DNA from: CAYJAD01 sp964368075
Lineage (GTDB): Bacteria; Desulfobacterota; Desulfovibrionia; Desulfovibrionales; Desulfovibrionaceae
Length of the DNA: 64,000 nucleotides
NCBI GenBank assembly: GCA_964368075.1
Contig: CAYJAD010000001.1
Location: forward strand, 1-64,000
Direction of reading: 5' to 3'
Positions 18,504-27,549 of the stretch are shown piece after piece. The position numbers were made by a program, and so were the translations under genes. The stretch's first letter is position 1. Each line of letters opens with the position of its first letter. A model generated the notes under the pieces. It searched no databases, was not told where the DNA came from, and saw only the letters and a list, made by a program, of their open reading frames with translations.

Positions 18504-19199
18504 CTACTCTTTATAAGCTAAAAACTTTTTGCTTACAAAATTCATTTCTTCTCTTTGTACGCGTAGTAAGGTTATATATTCCAAGGTTTTTTTATAAATT
18601 CTACTATCAGGATTTAAATATTGAGCTGTTAAAATATGTTGCTCGGCTTCATCATATTCGCCCATCTCAATTAAAATACGCGCGGCATTAAAATGTGCAT
18701 GGTCATCATTTTTACTTAAACTTATAGTACGCTTGCAAAAAGCCAGGGCATGATTATGCATCTTGCTCTTACGCATCTCAATACCAAAATCATTGAACAT
18801 ATGTTTATGCTCTTTAGTGATGCCCTCTTCTACTTCCAAAAGGTTTTCTAAAATAGGCAAAGCTGTACTTCTGGTCTCTTCTTTATTTAAGCGTGCTGTC
18901 GCTTTTTGAAACAAGCTACGCATATATGTTTCCACATGTTCATCAGAAACAGGAGCGACAGTCTCCTCTTTTTCAGCTCGAGCCGTAAAACCTTTAGGAT
19001 GCTTTTTAATACTAGGTTCATGTACATAATACGCTTTAAAACTCTGACTATCGACATGCTTAAGCATTTCTGTGGGTTGAAAAAAATCATTCAACTTTTG
19101 CACAGAAAATATATCGCCCTGAACCCACACGAAGTAATAATGCTTTACTCCTTGTGAATTTTTACGCGAAAATACTCCAACAAAGTCTTTTTTATCCAT
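18504..19199 (-). CDS. Cytoplasmic TPR protein, paralogue of the gene at 38430 (231 aa)
   Basis: A start at ATG 19199 (MDKKDFVGVFS) is preferred to a GTG at 19235. There is no signal peptide. Residues 1-80 are a small domain beginning FVGVFSRKN and containing KHYYFVWVQGD; residues 85-231 are tetratricopeptide-like helices. The section near 125-150, EHKHMFNDFGIEMRKSKM, matches QHKHLFNEFGISLRKSAM in the protein at 38430, and both begin with a GVFS motif and an aromatic W/F-V strand. They are therefore divergent duplicates of the same architecture. Function unknown; TPRs imply protein binding. The gene is followed by a strong terminator. Confidence 0.8.
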   Translation of the reverse strand: MDKKDFVGVFSRKNSQGVKHYYFVWVQGDIFSVQKLNDFFQPTEMLKHVDSQSFKAYYVHEPSIKKHPKGFTARAEKEETVAPVSDEHVETYMRSLFQKATARLNKEETRSTALPILENLLEVEEGITKEHKHMFNDFGIEMRKSKMHNHALAFCKRTISLSKNDDHAHFNAARILIEMGEYDEAEQHILTAQYLNPDSRIYKKTLEYITLLRVQREEMNFVSKKFLAYKE

Positions 19200-19377
19200 A
19201 GTTTCACCATCTTTTATTACATACAGCGAAAACACTACAATAAAGATTGTAAAAATGCAAGCAAGACAATTTTTCCTTTAAAAAAATAGCGCAATAAAAC
19301 AACACCATACATATGACATAATAAATATTTTTTTCTAGAAATATTCCAATTTTTTTCTAACTATTAAGAAGCACCTT

Positions 19378-21969
19378 TTAATCTACCATTGTCTCCACAT
19401 ACAAATTTTGCTGTTTTCTATTCCAACATACACGTATAGCCCCAGATTTCTCTGTAGAATATAAAGGAATTTGTAAATTCTGCAAAGTTCTTCGTACTGC
19501 ATAGTGAGGATGTCCAAAAGTATTCTGTCGTCCCGCACTGGCCAGAGCCACAACAGGTTGCACTTTATGATAAAATTCTGGCAATAAAGCATCTTTTGCA
19601 CCATGATGCGGCAACACTAAAACTTGCGCAGAAATATCCTTTTTTGTATCAAGCAAAGCTTGCAAAACATCTTTTTCTGCATCACCACATAATAAAGCAA
19701 TACCTTTTCGTTGTGTGCCTTCTTTTTGTACCAAGCGCAAAACGAGAGAAGTATTATTGCCCTCAAATTCTTCTGCCTTTGGTGGCCAAAGAACCTCCAA
19801 AAAAATATCTTGCGCTCCGCTTACAGGAAGCGGCACTTCCATACCGGCAAACAAAGCTTGTTTTTCGGGTAAAGGGCGCATTTTCTCCTTAGCATGCCAT
19901 AGAGCGCTATCACTGGCCGAAAGTTTTTCCCCATTATTGAAAAAATGCTCTACGGAAACCAGAGGTAAAATATGTAACAAACCACGCAGATGATCTACAT
20001 CCGAATGCGTATTTATCATGGCCCAAAGGCGCGGGGCATTATTATACACAAGGCTTGGCAAAACTAAATCTGTTCCAGGATCAAATCGCGAGGAAAAACT
20101 GCCTCCTCCATCTACGAGCAAACGCTGCCCACCCGGAAGCATAAGGGCCACAGCTTGCCCTTGTCCCACATCCATAACTTCAAGCACCACACGATCTGAA
20201 TAATACGTTAGATAGCGTTGCACTGGTCCAACACAAAGTAAACACGCCGACAAAACTGTAAGTCGTGTGATAACTTTTCGCGCAGAAGAACTTTTTTTGA
20301 AACTCAAATTGTTCCATGAAATACGCCCCACCAAAAGAGCAAGCGCCAAACATAGAGGAAACCACGCAAGCACCGTCGTCCAAGCAGGACGCACCAAGGC
20401 TGAAAAAGAAAATAAGTCTTGGCTATCCATCCATGCAAGGCCTTGTAAAAGAAGATCGCAAGGCCAAGCAGCAATCTGTAACAATACCGTTGCCACTCCT
20501 AAACAGGAAGCCGAGGAAAAAAGCATTCCCAAAGCCCCCATGGGAAGTACCCAACAAGCCAAAATGGGTAACCAAAGTACATTACTCATAAACCATACAC
20601 CGCTAGGGGGAAAATAAGTCAAAAAAATAGGTAATAAAGCACATTGAATGGCTAAAGAGATACAAAAAATGCTCATGAGAGCTTTTAAAAAGTTATGCGT
20701 ATAACGTTTTACTAAAGGAAGCTGCTGTACATCTCTTTTAGATAGCTGTGAAAGGGAAAGGCGCCTCAAAGCAGGAAGTAGCAAGCAAATGCTCCCCACA
20801 CACAGCAAAGAAAGTTGCAAACTCAAGTTATAAAAAGCAAGGGGAGAATACAGCGTAATGCACAAGGCTGTGCATAAAAGAATATGCCCTAAAAGCATAA
20901 GCTTCATGCGCCAATAAAAAAATAATGCCAGAGCAAGCATGAGAGCCGCGCGAATAAGTGATGGTGGCGCATTGCCAACCCACAAATAGAGTAAAGCCAG
21001 CGGTAAGCTTACAAGTCCTAAGAGTTTTCTTTTGGGCACATACAAAAAAATACGCGGAAAAAAATAGGCACAAATAAAAACTAAACATGCGGCATAATAC
21101 ACTGCCAACCATAAATGTTGCCCTGAAAGAGCCAAAGAATGCACCAGGGAAGCCGCGCGCATGCGCTCCATGGTTTGCTCGCTAAGGCCAAAACGTTCAA
21201 ACATTAATAAGGCAGGTAAAAAAGCCTGTGCCTGCTGCGTGTTACTGTTTTTTTGCCCTTGAGCAGCATTAGGAAGTGCTGCGTACAGCTTTTTACGCAC
21301 ATATTCACGCGCCTGTGCCAAAGGAAAAGCTTTACCTAATATTATAGGCTTTCCTTGGTCGGCGCGACTCCATATACGCCAAAAAACTTCTTGATTTTGC
21401 CAATACGCGCCAAAATCACTGCTCCATCTATTGCGAAATCCTTCTGTGCTGCGCACTTTAGCCATAATGCGCACGCTTTGCCCTGGCAAAGGTCGCGGCC
21501 ATGATGTATTTGCAATGCCCTCCCCTTGTTTCTTATCTGTTTGCTCCCATGTCCAAACAGTAAGTCCTATAAGTTTCTGGCTTTGTGGATATTCCACAGC
21601 GTGTACATTTTTTAAAAAAATACGTAAGCGTGCATCGGGCAAGGATTGTACTTGGCTTACTTCTCCTTGCAGCTGTATGTTTTTAGGGACAGAACCAGAA
21701 AGAGTCCATGATGGTATGGCAGGGCGCTGAGGCATATTTTGCATAATCGCAAGCATGCCTAAGCAAAAAAGGAATAGCGCAAATACTATGGCACGCCATG
21801 ACCATAAACGCGAATCTATACAGAGAAAAAGAACCATGCTGGCAAAACCCATGAGAGGATATTTTGCCGCCAAAAGCCCACAGAACCAAAATAAAGAAAG
21901 GCTTTGCCATAACAACAAGGCTTGTAAAGGAGGTGTGTAATAATCGTGCTTATTCCATGCCTTAGTCAC
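19378..21969 (-). CDS. comEC: ComEC/Rec2-family DNA uptake channel (863 aa)
   Basis: ComEC moves single-stranded DNA through the inner membrane during natural transformation. The protein shows the full layout. Several N-terminal membrane segments lead into a DUF4131-type soluble loop. A central competence domain of about eight membrane helices follows, beginning near residue 235 with the SLALSGQHLWL motif. The C-terminus is a metallo-beta-lactamase-like domain starting about 605 (VMDVGQGQAVALMLPGG, then HSDVDH and LPHHGA). Its length is normal for the family. It stands alone; other competence genes are not in the window. The gene lies downstream of nhcABCD on the same strand but is separated from it by a terminator. 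Confidence 0.93.
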   Translation of the reverse strand: MTKAWNKHDYYTPPLQALLLWQSLSLFWFCGLLAAKYPLMGFASMVLFLCIDSRLWSWRAIVFALFLFCLGMLAIMQNMPQRPAIPSWTLSGSVPKNIQLQGEVSQVQSLPDARLRIFLKNVHAVEYPQSQKLIGLTVWTWEQTDKKQGEGIANTSWPRPLPGQSVRIMAKVRSTEGFRNRWSSDFGAYWQNQEVFWRIWSRADQGKPIILGKAFPLAQAREYVRKKLYAALPNAAQGQKNSNTQQAQAFLPALLMFERFGLSEQTMERMRAASLVHSLALSGQHLWLAVYYAACLVFICAYFFPRIFLYVPKRKLLGLVSLPLALLYLWVGNAPPSLIRAALMLALALFFYWRMKLMLLGHILLCTALCITLYSPLAFYNLSLQLSLLCVGSICLLLPALRRLSLSQLSKRDVQQLPLVKRYTHNFLKALMSIFCISLAIQCALLPIFLTYFPPSGVWFMSNVLWLPILACWVLPMGALGMLFSSASCLGVATVLLQIAAWPCDLLLQGLAWMDSQDLFSFSALVRPAWTTVLAWFPLCLALALLVGRISWNNLSFKKSSSARKVITRLTVLSACLLCVGPVQRYLTYYSDRVVLEVMDVGQGQAVALMLPGGQRLLVDGGGSFSSRFDPGTDLVLPSLVYNNAPRLWAMINTHSDVDHLRGLLHILPLVSVEHFFNNGEKLSASDSALWHAKEKMRPLPEKQALFAGMEVPLPVSGAQDIFLEVLWPPKAEEFEGNNTSLVLRLVQKEGTQRKGIALLCGDAEKDVLQALLDTKKDISAQVLVLPHHGAKDALLPEFYHKVQPVVALASAGRQNTFGHPHYAVRRTLQNLQIPLYSTEKSGAIRVCWNRKQQNLYVETMVD

Positions 21970-22160
21970 AATATTTCTTTCACTAGGTATAAAAAAAGAA
22001 AACGATGTTTTCCTTAAAGTATTAAAAAATTTTTGGGAGAGAACGCTTTCTAAATAAAAAGCTCTTAGCCCCTTCTAAAAGACTTTCATGGCGATATTTT
22101 TATATTTTACATCAATCGCTACGCTGACAATAGCACACAAAATCCACAAGGGCTGTTATT

Positions 22161-22192
22161 AAAGAAAGGGAAACCGAAGTTTCCCTTTCTTA
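22161..22192 (-). terminator. Intrinsic terminator of the nhc operon
   Basis: AAGAAAGGGAAAC and GTTTCCCTTTCTT form a perfect stem of about 13 bp with a CGAA tetraloop, 20 bases after the nhcD stop, and run into T-rich sequence on the minus strand. Confidence 0.85.
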
Positions 22193-22210
22193 ATGAATGT
22201 TAATTAGATT

Positions 22211-22378
22211 TTAATGGTCATTGTCATGCTCTTGGCAGTCTTCACCCTTTTTACAAGGAAAAAGAACATAGCACCAAAACACAACAAAGGCAGGCAAGGT
22301 TACAAACATCAAGCCATAAGCCCATGTTTTTGTATATAAAAAGTAGTCATAAAAGGTTGCAAAAGATCCAGCAGCCAT
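22211..22378 (-). CDS. nhcD: Small membrane subunit of the nine-haem cytochrome complex (55 aa, HmcD/NhcD-like)
   Basis: A short ORF with a strong AGGAGG site starts 10 bases after nhcC. The product begins MAAGSFATFYDYFLYTKTW and has one membrane helix (about residues 19-43), then a charged, Cys/His-containing tail (CKKGEDCQEHDNDH). Size, the aromatic N-terminus and position match the fourth subunit (HmcD/9HcD) of Hmc-type complexes. Its role is presumably structural. The operon ends here at a terminator, so the HmcE and HmcF subunits of the full Hmc complex are absent from this locus. Confidence 0.8.
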   Translation of the reverse strand: MAAGSFATFYDYFLYTKTWAYGLMFVTLPAFVVFWCYVLFPCKKGEDCQEHDNDH

Positions 22379-22388
22379 ATGTTACCTC

Positions 22389-23606
22389 CTAATGGGAATC
22401 CTTAAAGTCTGGATGTTCGTACAGCACCGGCATGTGATATACGATGAAGCGATATGCTGTCACAATAAGCGTTACCACAAAGATGGAAATGCAAATTTCA
22501 CCTAAGCTTGGGAAATAGCGTTCCGAAGCAGGCAAATGATAGTTAAAGGCAATAATACTGATATTAAAGCGATTTAACACAATGCCCAACACGGCATTCA
22601 CAGACGCCATGCGACACAAGGTTAAGTTGCGTTCGCGAGCGCCCTTGGCATAAAGAAGCGCTGGCATAAGCACAAAGAAGCCCATTTCTATCATCCACCA
22701 GAAGCCATAAGCAGATAAGAGATACTTGAAGTTGTCTTGTACTGCCATATCAATAAGTTTTAACATAAAGTAGGAGAACAAGATAAGTGAGGCTGCTTTA
22801 GCAAAAGCCACAGTAACACCATCAGCTTCACGTAAATGTGTGGCGTCCATATAATCATGCACACCTTTATGAGCCAACATGCCTTCAAAAATTACCATGG
22901 ATGAACCAGCCACCATTGAGGACACAAAGAAGAACATGGGCATGAAAGGAGAATACCATAAAGGATGCAACTTTCCGGGCGCAATAAGGAATAGTGCGGC
23001 CAAAGAAGATTGGTGCAAGGTGGACAAACACACACCAAAGATGGTGAGTATAATTGTGGCACGAAGCACAACCTTACGCCATTTTATAAGGAAGGGAAAT
23101 TTTCCTGCCAACCATTCCATGGGAGCCACAGAAAATTCAATCATAAGCACCGTTACATAGGTAGCCACACATAAGCCTACTTCAAACAGCACAGAAGTTG
23201 TGCCGGGGAAGAAGAACATATATGGCAAACGTAATGGATGACCCAAGTCGTATAAAAGTGCCACAACAACAAAGCTATAGCCCAAGAATGCCGTGGTTAT
23301 CGCGGGGCGTACGGCAGAGTGAAATTGCTTGATACCAAAAATGTAACACGCCACCGTAGTAAAATACCCACCGGCAGCAAGAGCCACGCCGCACATAAGG
23401 TCAAAACCAATCCAAATACCCCAAGGGTAGTTATCATCAAGGTTAGTTACGGCGCCAATACCTTCGGTAAAGCGATAGTAAGTTACAATAAGCCCCACTA
23501 CCAAAATAATGGCAGTAATCATATTGCCTGGGCGACGCAAAGAAAAGGGCCCCATATTAAAGAGTTTATCCTTGGTGGGGATAACAATATTTTCTGCATG
23601 GCTCAT
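22389..23606 (-). CDS. nhcC: NrfD/HmcC-type integral membrane subunit (405 aa)
   Basis: A start at ATG 23606, one base after the nhcB stop and with GGAGG upstream, gives MSHAENIVIPTKDK. About ten membrane helices fill the protein, as expected for the NrfD family (HmcC, QrcD, DsrP). This subunit interacts with menaquinone and links periplasmic haem and Fe-S partners to the quinone pool or to a cytoplasmic partner. The order cytochrome, Fe-S protein, NrfD protein, 55-residue protein is that of the 9Hc operon described in Desulfovibrio desulfuricans. Direction of electron flow cannot be read from the sequence. Confidence 0.88.
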   Translation of the reverse strand: MSHAENIVIPTKDKLFNMGPFSLRRPGNMITAIILVVGLIVTYYRFTEGIGAVTNLDDNYPWGIWIGFDLMCGVALAAGGYFTTVACYIFGIKQFHSAVRPAITTAFLGYSFVVVALLYDLGHPLRLPYMFFFPGTTSVLFEVGLCVATYVTVLMIEFSVAPMEWLAGKFPFLIKWRKVVLRATIILTIFGVCLSTLHQSSLAALFLIAPGKLHPLWYSPFMPMFFFVSSMVAGSSMVIFEGMLAHKGVHDYMDATHLREADGVTVAFAKAASLILFSYFMLKLIDMAVQDNFKYLLSAYGFWWMIEMGFFVLMPALLYAKGARERNLTLCRMASVNAVLGIVLNRFNISIIAFNYHLPASERYFPSLGEICISIFVVTLIVTAYRFIVYHMPVLYEHPDFKDSH

Positions 23607-23607
23607 A

Positions 23608-24642
23608 CTATTTATCCTCCCCGTGCTTGCAACAAGCATCTGCCTTTTGAGCATCGCAAAGAGCTTCTTTTACCTTGGCGGCAACCTCTGCACCCTGCTC
23701 TGCTTCAATTTTTTCTAAAGCAGTGTTCATTTGTGCTTTTATTTTTTCTTTGGCTTCCTTATCTTCTGCCTTAGCCATGGCATCTTTCATTTTAGTAATA
23801 CCATAGACACCGGCAAAAAGCGCTGGCCAGAATGCAATAATCATAGGCACAGAGCCCAAGGCACCGGCAGTTAATTCACCCATGGGGCGATTGCCAAGGT
23901 CCATATTTTGTCCAAGCTTTGACTGATCAACACCGGCAAGGGTTATCCAAGCAGTGCCACCGGCGTCGGTTTCGCCATACACATAGTCCACATAGCGCTC
24001 TGGGTTAGCTTCAATGCGTTTACGTGCAATTTTAAGAAGGTCAGAGCGTTTACCGAAGGTTAAAGCATCCATGGGGCAACCTTCTACACAACCGGGAAGT
24101 AAGCCTTTTTCCAAACGAGGCTGGCAAAAAGTACATTTTGCCACAAGCGGATTAAAGGGTTCGTCATATTGATAACCGGGTATATAGAAAGGACAAGCTA
24201 CCATACAATAACGACAACCTACGCATTGATCACCCTTATAGCTTACGACGCCATTGGCTTCTTTTTTAAAGCATTGAGCAAAGCAAGCTGAAGCACATGC
24301 TGGATCATTACAATGCAGGCATTGCAATTTACGATACACTTCTTTGTCATCTACTTTATACCTATTTACCACTGTCCAAGCATAGGCAGATGTGCGGCGT
24401 TTAGTGTGAGTAACGCTAAGGTCACTAAATGGTTTTTCCGGCATAGGTAAGGTATTTACCTCTTGGCAAGCCTTTTCACATTGGCGGCACCCTATGCAGC
24501 GCGTAGTATCGTGTAATACGCCAAAACTATCTTTAAAGTACGGGTAGCTTACAGCACCTGCAGCTTCAGCAACTTTTGCTGTGCCAAGGGCAGAGGCCAC
24601 ACCCGCACTTCCCAAAAATGTAAGGAATTTTCTGCGATTCAT
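23608..24642 (-). CDS. nhcB: Periplasmic four-cluster iron-sulfur subunit with Tat signal (344 aa)
   Basis: The N-terminus MNRRKFLTFLGSAG is a twin-arginine signal, so the protein is exported folded. Four cysteine groups follow for [4Fe-4S] clusters: CIGCRQCEKAC (about 51), CLHCNDPACASAC (about 108), CVGCRYCMVAC (about 140), and CTFC with a later Cys (about 172-188). A hydrophobic helix near 255-285 (MIIAFWPALFAGVYG) anchors it, followed by a Lys/Glu-rich tail. This is the HmcB layout. It should pass electrons between the nine-haem cytochrome and the NrfD-type membrane subunit. It lies 18 bases after nhcA and one base before nhcC. Confidence 0.9.
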   Translation of the reverse strand: MNRRKFLTFLGSAGVASALGTAKVAEAAGAVSYPYFKDSFGVLHDTTRCIGCRQCEKACQEVNTLPMPEKPFSDLSVTHTKRRTSAYAWTVVNRYKVDDKEVYRKLQCLHCNDPACASACFAQCFKKEANGVVSYKGDQCVGCRYCMVACPFYIPGYQYDEPFNPLVAKCTFCQPRLEKGLLPGCVEGCPMDALTFGKRSDLLKIARKRIEANPERYVDYVYGETDAGGTAWITLAGVDQSKLGQNMDLGNRPMGELTAGALGSVPMIIAFWPALFAGVYGITKMKDAMAKAEDKEAKEKIKAQMNTALEKIEAEQGAEVAAKVKEALCDAQKADACCKHGEDK

Positions 24643-24660
24643 GTAGTGTTCCTCCTTGTG

Positions 24661-25665
24661 CTACTTGGTGCGTTCCGTATGGCAACTGACACAAGATGTA
24701 TTTGCAGGCCGCGAAACCTTCATGGCATCATGGCACGTCATGCATTGTAAATGATAAGCAGCCTTTAGTGCAGGACGCTCAGGGGTCTTAGCATCTATTT
24801 GTGGCGAGTGGCATGTCACACACTTAGGCGGAGTCTCAGAAAGAGGACTTTGATGGTGACAAGCAGCGCAAAGGGTTAAGGGATCGTTATGGAAGGCGGC
24901 CCCAAGCTTATCTTCGCCCATGCGTTTTATTAAGGAGGTATAGTGACGCTTGTGATTAAACAAATTGCCTTCAAATTCCTTAGATAGTCCATCTATGCGT
25001 ACGGTGGTAGGCATGGAATGCACATTAAAGACTTTGGCATTATTTTCTTGTTTTTGCGTGCGTTCCCAGACAGTTTCCGTGGCTAGGGTAAGGTTTTCTT
25101 CAGCGTCTAATTCGCCTTTCACACCTTTCATAAATTGTTCTTTAGTCATTTTTGTCGTGACATCATGACAAGAAGCACAATAATTTTCCGCACGAGGTGG
25201 CGTAGGCATAATGCTATGGCAGCCCGCGCATTCAAGACGCTTCAAACTTTGCGTATGACAACTTACACAAGAACTTGGTGTTGTTGCATCGCCGGCACGC
25301 TTGGCAATATTTTCTGCATGCATGGCTCTTTCAAGCGTAATAAAATTCCCTTCTTTCTTGCCTTCTACTGTGTGGCACGAAGAACACGTTACCGTATCCC
25401 CCGTATGGTGACAGGTTTCGCAATCTTCTATCTTTTTTTCATGTACCAGGTGATTGAAGACCACAGGTTTCATTCCAGCGCCAAAGGGACTTGGCTTCTC
25501 TGTCACCGGAAACATGACCATGGCCGAGGGCGCTCCGCTATCTGTGTCTTCCAATGCAGGGGCCGCTGCGTAGGCTGAAAAAGCCACACCCAGCATGCCT
25601 AGCATTACCACAGCAAGCACTACCAACTTTCGACAACATCGTAGCAGTGATTTACCATTCCTCAT
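24661..25665 (-). CDS. nhcA: Nine-haem c-type cytochrome (334 aa)
   Basis: A signal peptide (about residues 1-33, cleavage at AYAA) is followed by exactly nine CxxCH sites: CETCH, CSSCH, CVSCH, CAGCH, CASCH, then after a haem-free stretch of about 95 residues CAACH, CVTCH, CMTCH and CVSCH. The clustering fits two tetrahaem cytochrome c3-like modules plus one isolated haem, as known for 9Hc. Free histidines for the distal ligands are plentiful. It is the periplasmic electron-entry module, receiving electrons from hydrogenase-reduced cytochrome c3 in the known system. This is far fewer haems than the sixteen of HmcA. An AAGGA ribosome site precedes the start; a promoter and palindrome lie upstream. 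Confidence 0.92.
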   Translation of the reverse strand: MRNGKSLLRCCRKLVVLAVVMLGMLGVAFSAYAAAPALEDTDSGAPSAMVMFPVTEKPSPFGAGMKPVVFNHLVHEKKIEDCETCHHTGDTVTCSSCHTVEGKKEGNFITLERAMHAENIAKRAGDATTPSSCVSCHTQSLKRLECAGCHSIMPTPPRAENYCASCHDVTTKMTKEQFMKGVKGELDAEENLTLATETVWERTQKQENNAKVFNVHSMPTTVRIDGLSKEFEGNLFNHKRHYTSLIKRMGEDKLGAAFHNDPLTLCAACHHQSPLSETPPKCVTCHSPQIDAKTPERPALKAAYHLQCMTCHDAMKVSRPANTSCVSCHTERTK

Positions 25666-25748
25666 GCAATTGTCCTTGTTGAATACGATAGGAAAGCCTT
25701 AACACCCACGCCATGACATATAGTTTTCATCCATAATAACCAATGCCC

Positions 25749-25828
25749 GACCTCATACATAAGGTCATTCGTATTAAGGCACCAACTTTACTTGGTGCAA
25801 GAATACACCACGCTTACAATGTTGTCAA
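25749..25828 (-). promoter_or_regulatory. nhc promoter with overlapping palindromic operator candidate
   Basis: On the minus strand TTGACA (25828-25823) and TATTCT (25805-25800) are separated by 17 bases. Directly downstream, over the expected transcription start, lies the inverted repeat GCACCAA-N6-TTGGTGC (25779-25798). A weaker GACCT-N8-AGGTC repeat follows (25749-25766). This geometry suits a repressor controlling nhcABCD. The regulator is not identified. Confidence 0.6.
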
Positions 25829-25901
25829 AATATTTTGTATTATAACTACCTTTCTTGCCATAATTTTTTTTACGCAAAAAGAAAGTGAAATATTTCACGA
25901 T

Positions 25902-25936
25902 ATAAAACCCCCTGCACATTTTGTACACAGGGGGTT
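25902..25936 (-). terminator. Intrinsic terminator of the miaA operon
   Basis: A 9-bp stem AACCCCCTG/CAGGGGGTT, read on the minus strand, is followed by TTTTATA. It lies about 130 bases after the miaA stop and upstream of the nhc promoter, so it separates the two operons. Confidence 0.75.
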
Positions 25937-26068
25937 ACAATGCCTAAACACAGTTTGAACTGCCTATAGGGGACTATAAAAATGACGTTCTATCAGGAAC
26001 TTTTTGTGAAGCAGACTTTTTCAACCGACTGGTAAAAGCTTTGGGAGCGTTTACACGACGAAGAAAAT

Positions 26069-26989
26069 TTACAGAAAATGTTTTTTTGCTGTTTGCACCA
26101 TGCCTTTCATATCTTCAGGAGCAAACCATTGCAGTTGTGGCACAGCCTTAAACCATGTTAATTGCCGTTTAGCGTAGGCACGAGTGTTTTTTCGCCAAAG
26201 CTCAAGAGCCACATCAAAAGCCATACCTTGGCGTAAAAAAGCAAATAATTCTGCACAGCCTATGCCAGACCAACCGGGCGCCTTGCCTTCTTGGCAGTGG
26301 ACTAAAGCGCGTTTTGCTTCCTCAAGAGCGCCTGCCTCAAGCATAAGTTCAATGCGCACATCTAAACGAGGACGCAACACATCCAGTGACATATCTATAC
26401 CAAAGTACGGTCCTGTCAGCATAGGTTCAGAGGTTGTATGCGTATGCCACCAAGTAAATGTTTTTTCTGTAGCTGTATAAACTTCTAAAGCCCGCACCAC
26501 TCGCTGTTTATCATTGGGATGTATTTTAGCCGCATAGGCAGGGTCAATCTCCGCAAGTTCTTTATACAAGACAGGAGACCCCAACGCCGTACAACGAGCC
26601 AGCAAATCAGCTGAAATATCATGAGGAATATCCGGTATGGTGGCAATACCTTCCAATAAAGTTTTAAAATATAGACCGGTACCGCCCACTAAAATAGGTA
26701 TTTTTCCGCGCGCGTGTATATCTTGCACCACTTTCACAACTTTTTCAGCATAACGCCCTGCGGAAAGTTTTTCTTGTGTGGCCAAAAAACCATACAAATG
26801 ATGCGGACATTGTGCCAACTCATGTGCGTGGGGCTGGGCTGTAATAAGCGGAAAATCGCTGTACACTTGGCGAGAATCGGTATTTACAACCTCTCCTTGC
26901 ACTGCATCGGCTAAACACAAGGCTGCCGCCGTCTTGCCCGCCCCTGTGGGACCGGCAAGACAGAGAGCCTGTAAAGGCTTTATCATCAT
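26069..26989 (-). CDS. miaA: tRNA dimethylallyltransferase (306 aa)
   Basis: Adds a dimethylallyl group to A37 of tRNAs reading codons that start with U. The P-loop GPTGAGKTA is at residue 14, followed by NTDSRQVYSD (conserved substrate-binding Asp) and VGGTGLYFKTLLEG, all family signatures. The length is normal. It is the last gene of a four-gene operon (MBL nuclease, rsmD, coaD, miaA), starting 11 bases after coaD, with a terminator downstream. Confidence 0.95.
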   Translation of the reverse strand: MMIKPLQALCLAGPTGAGKTAAALCLADAVQGEVVNTDSRQVYSDFPLITAQPHAHELAQCPHHLYGFLATQEKLSAGRYAEKVVKVVQDIHARGKIPILVGGTGLYFKTLLEGIATIPDIPHDISADLLARCTALGSPVLYKELAEIDPAYAAKIHPNDKQRVVRALEVYTATEKTFTWWHTHTTSEPMLTGPYFGIDMSLDVLRPRLDVRIELMLEAGALEEAKRALVHCQEGKAPGWSGIGCAELFAFLRQGMAFDVALELWRKNTRAYAKRQLTWFKAVPQLQWFAPEDMKGMVQTAKKHFL

Positions 26990-27000
26990 TTCACAGCCTA

Positions 27001-27549
27001 TCAGATTTTAAAACCGCCCACAGAGGGGGCTAAGCAAGGGGTTCCCTGTCGTACTTGACCAGAAGCATATTTTTCTTGCAAACGCTTCAAAACATGATCC
27101 GGTACAAGACCTGTCACATCCCCACCATGACTGGCGGCAGCCTTGATGATGGTAGAACTAATATACAGCCATTGATAATCTGTCATCAAAAACACTGTTT
27201 GAATATGATGATCCAATTTTCTATTCATTAGAGCCAATTGAAACTCAAACTCAAAATCCGAGGTAGCACGAAGTCCACGCAAAATGATATTAGCATTTTT
27301 CTTAGAAACATAGTCTACAAGCAGTCCTGAAAAAGCATCTACTTCCACGTCTTCAATATCTGCTATGGACTCACGAACCAGCTCTACACGTTCTTCATGG
27401 GTAAAAAGAGGTGCTTTGGGGGTATTATCTGCCACAGCCACAATAATTCTGTCAAAAACCTCATGTCCACGTCGAATAAGACTTATATGTCCATTAGTTA
27501 TGGGGTCGAAGGTTCCGGGGTAGATTGCTACTCGCTCTTTATTTGCCAT
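27001..27549 (-). CDS. coaD: Phosphopantetheine adenylyltransferase (182 aa)
   Basis: Catalyses the fourth step of coenzyme A synthesis, forming dephospho-CoA from phosphopantetheine and ATP. It shows the nucleotidyltransferase start YPGTFDPITNGH with the TxGH motif (TNGH), RGLRATSDFEFE, and the C-terminal ISSTIIK plus GGDVTGLVP motifs. The C-terminus is about 20 residues longer than E. coli CoaD. Its start overlaps the end of rsmD by 22 bases, so translation is probably coupled. Confidence 0.95.
   Translation of the reverse strand: MANKERVAIYPGTFDPITNGHISLIRRGHEVFDRIIVAVADNTPKAPLFTHEERVELVRESIADIEDVEVDAFSGLLVDYVSKKNANIILRGLRATSDFEFEFQLALMNRKLDHHIQTVFLMTDYQWLYISSTIIKAAASHGGDVTGLVPDHVLKRLQEKYASGQVRQGTPCLAPSVGGFKI

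Noticed and set aside
22211..25665. Qrc, DsrMKJOP or full Hmc complex
   Set aside because: The cytochrome has nine haem sites instead of six, three or sixteen; no QrcB-like or HmcE/F genes follow, and a terminator closes the operon.
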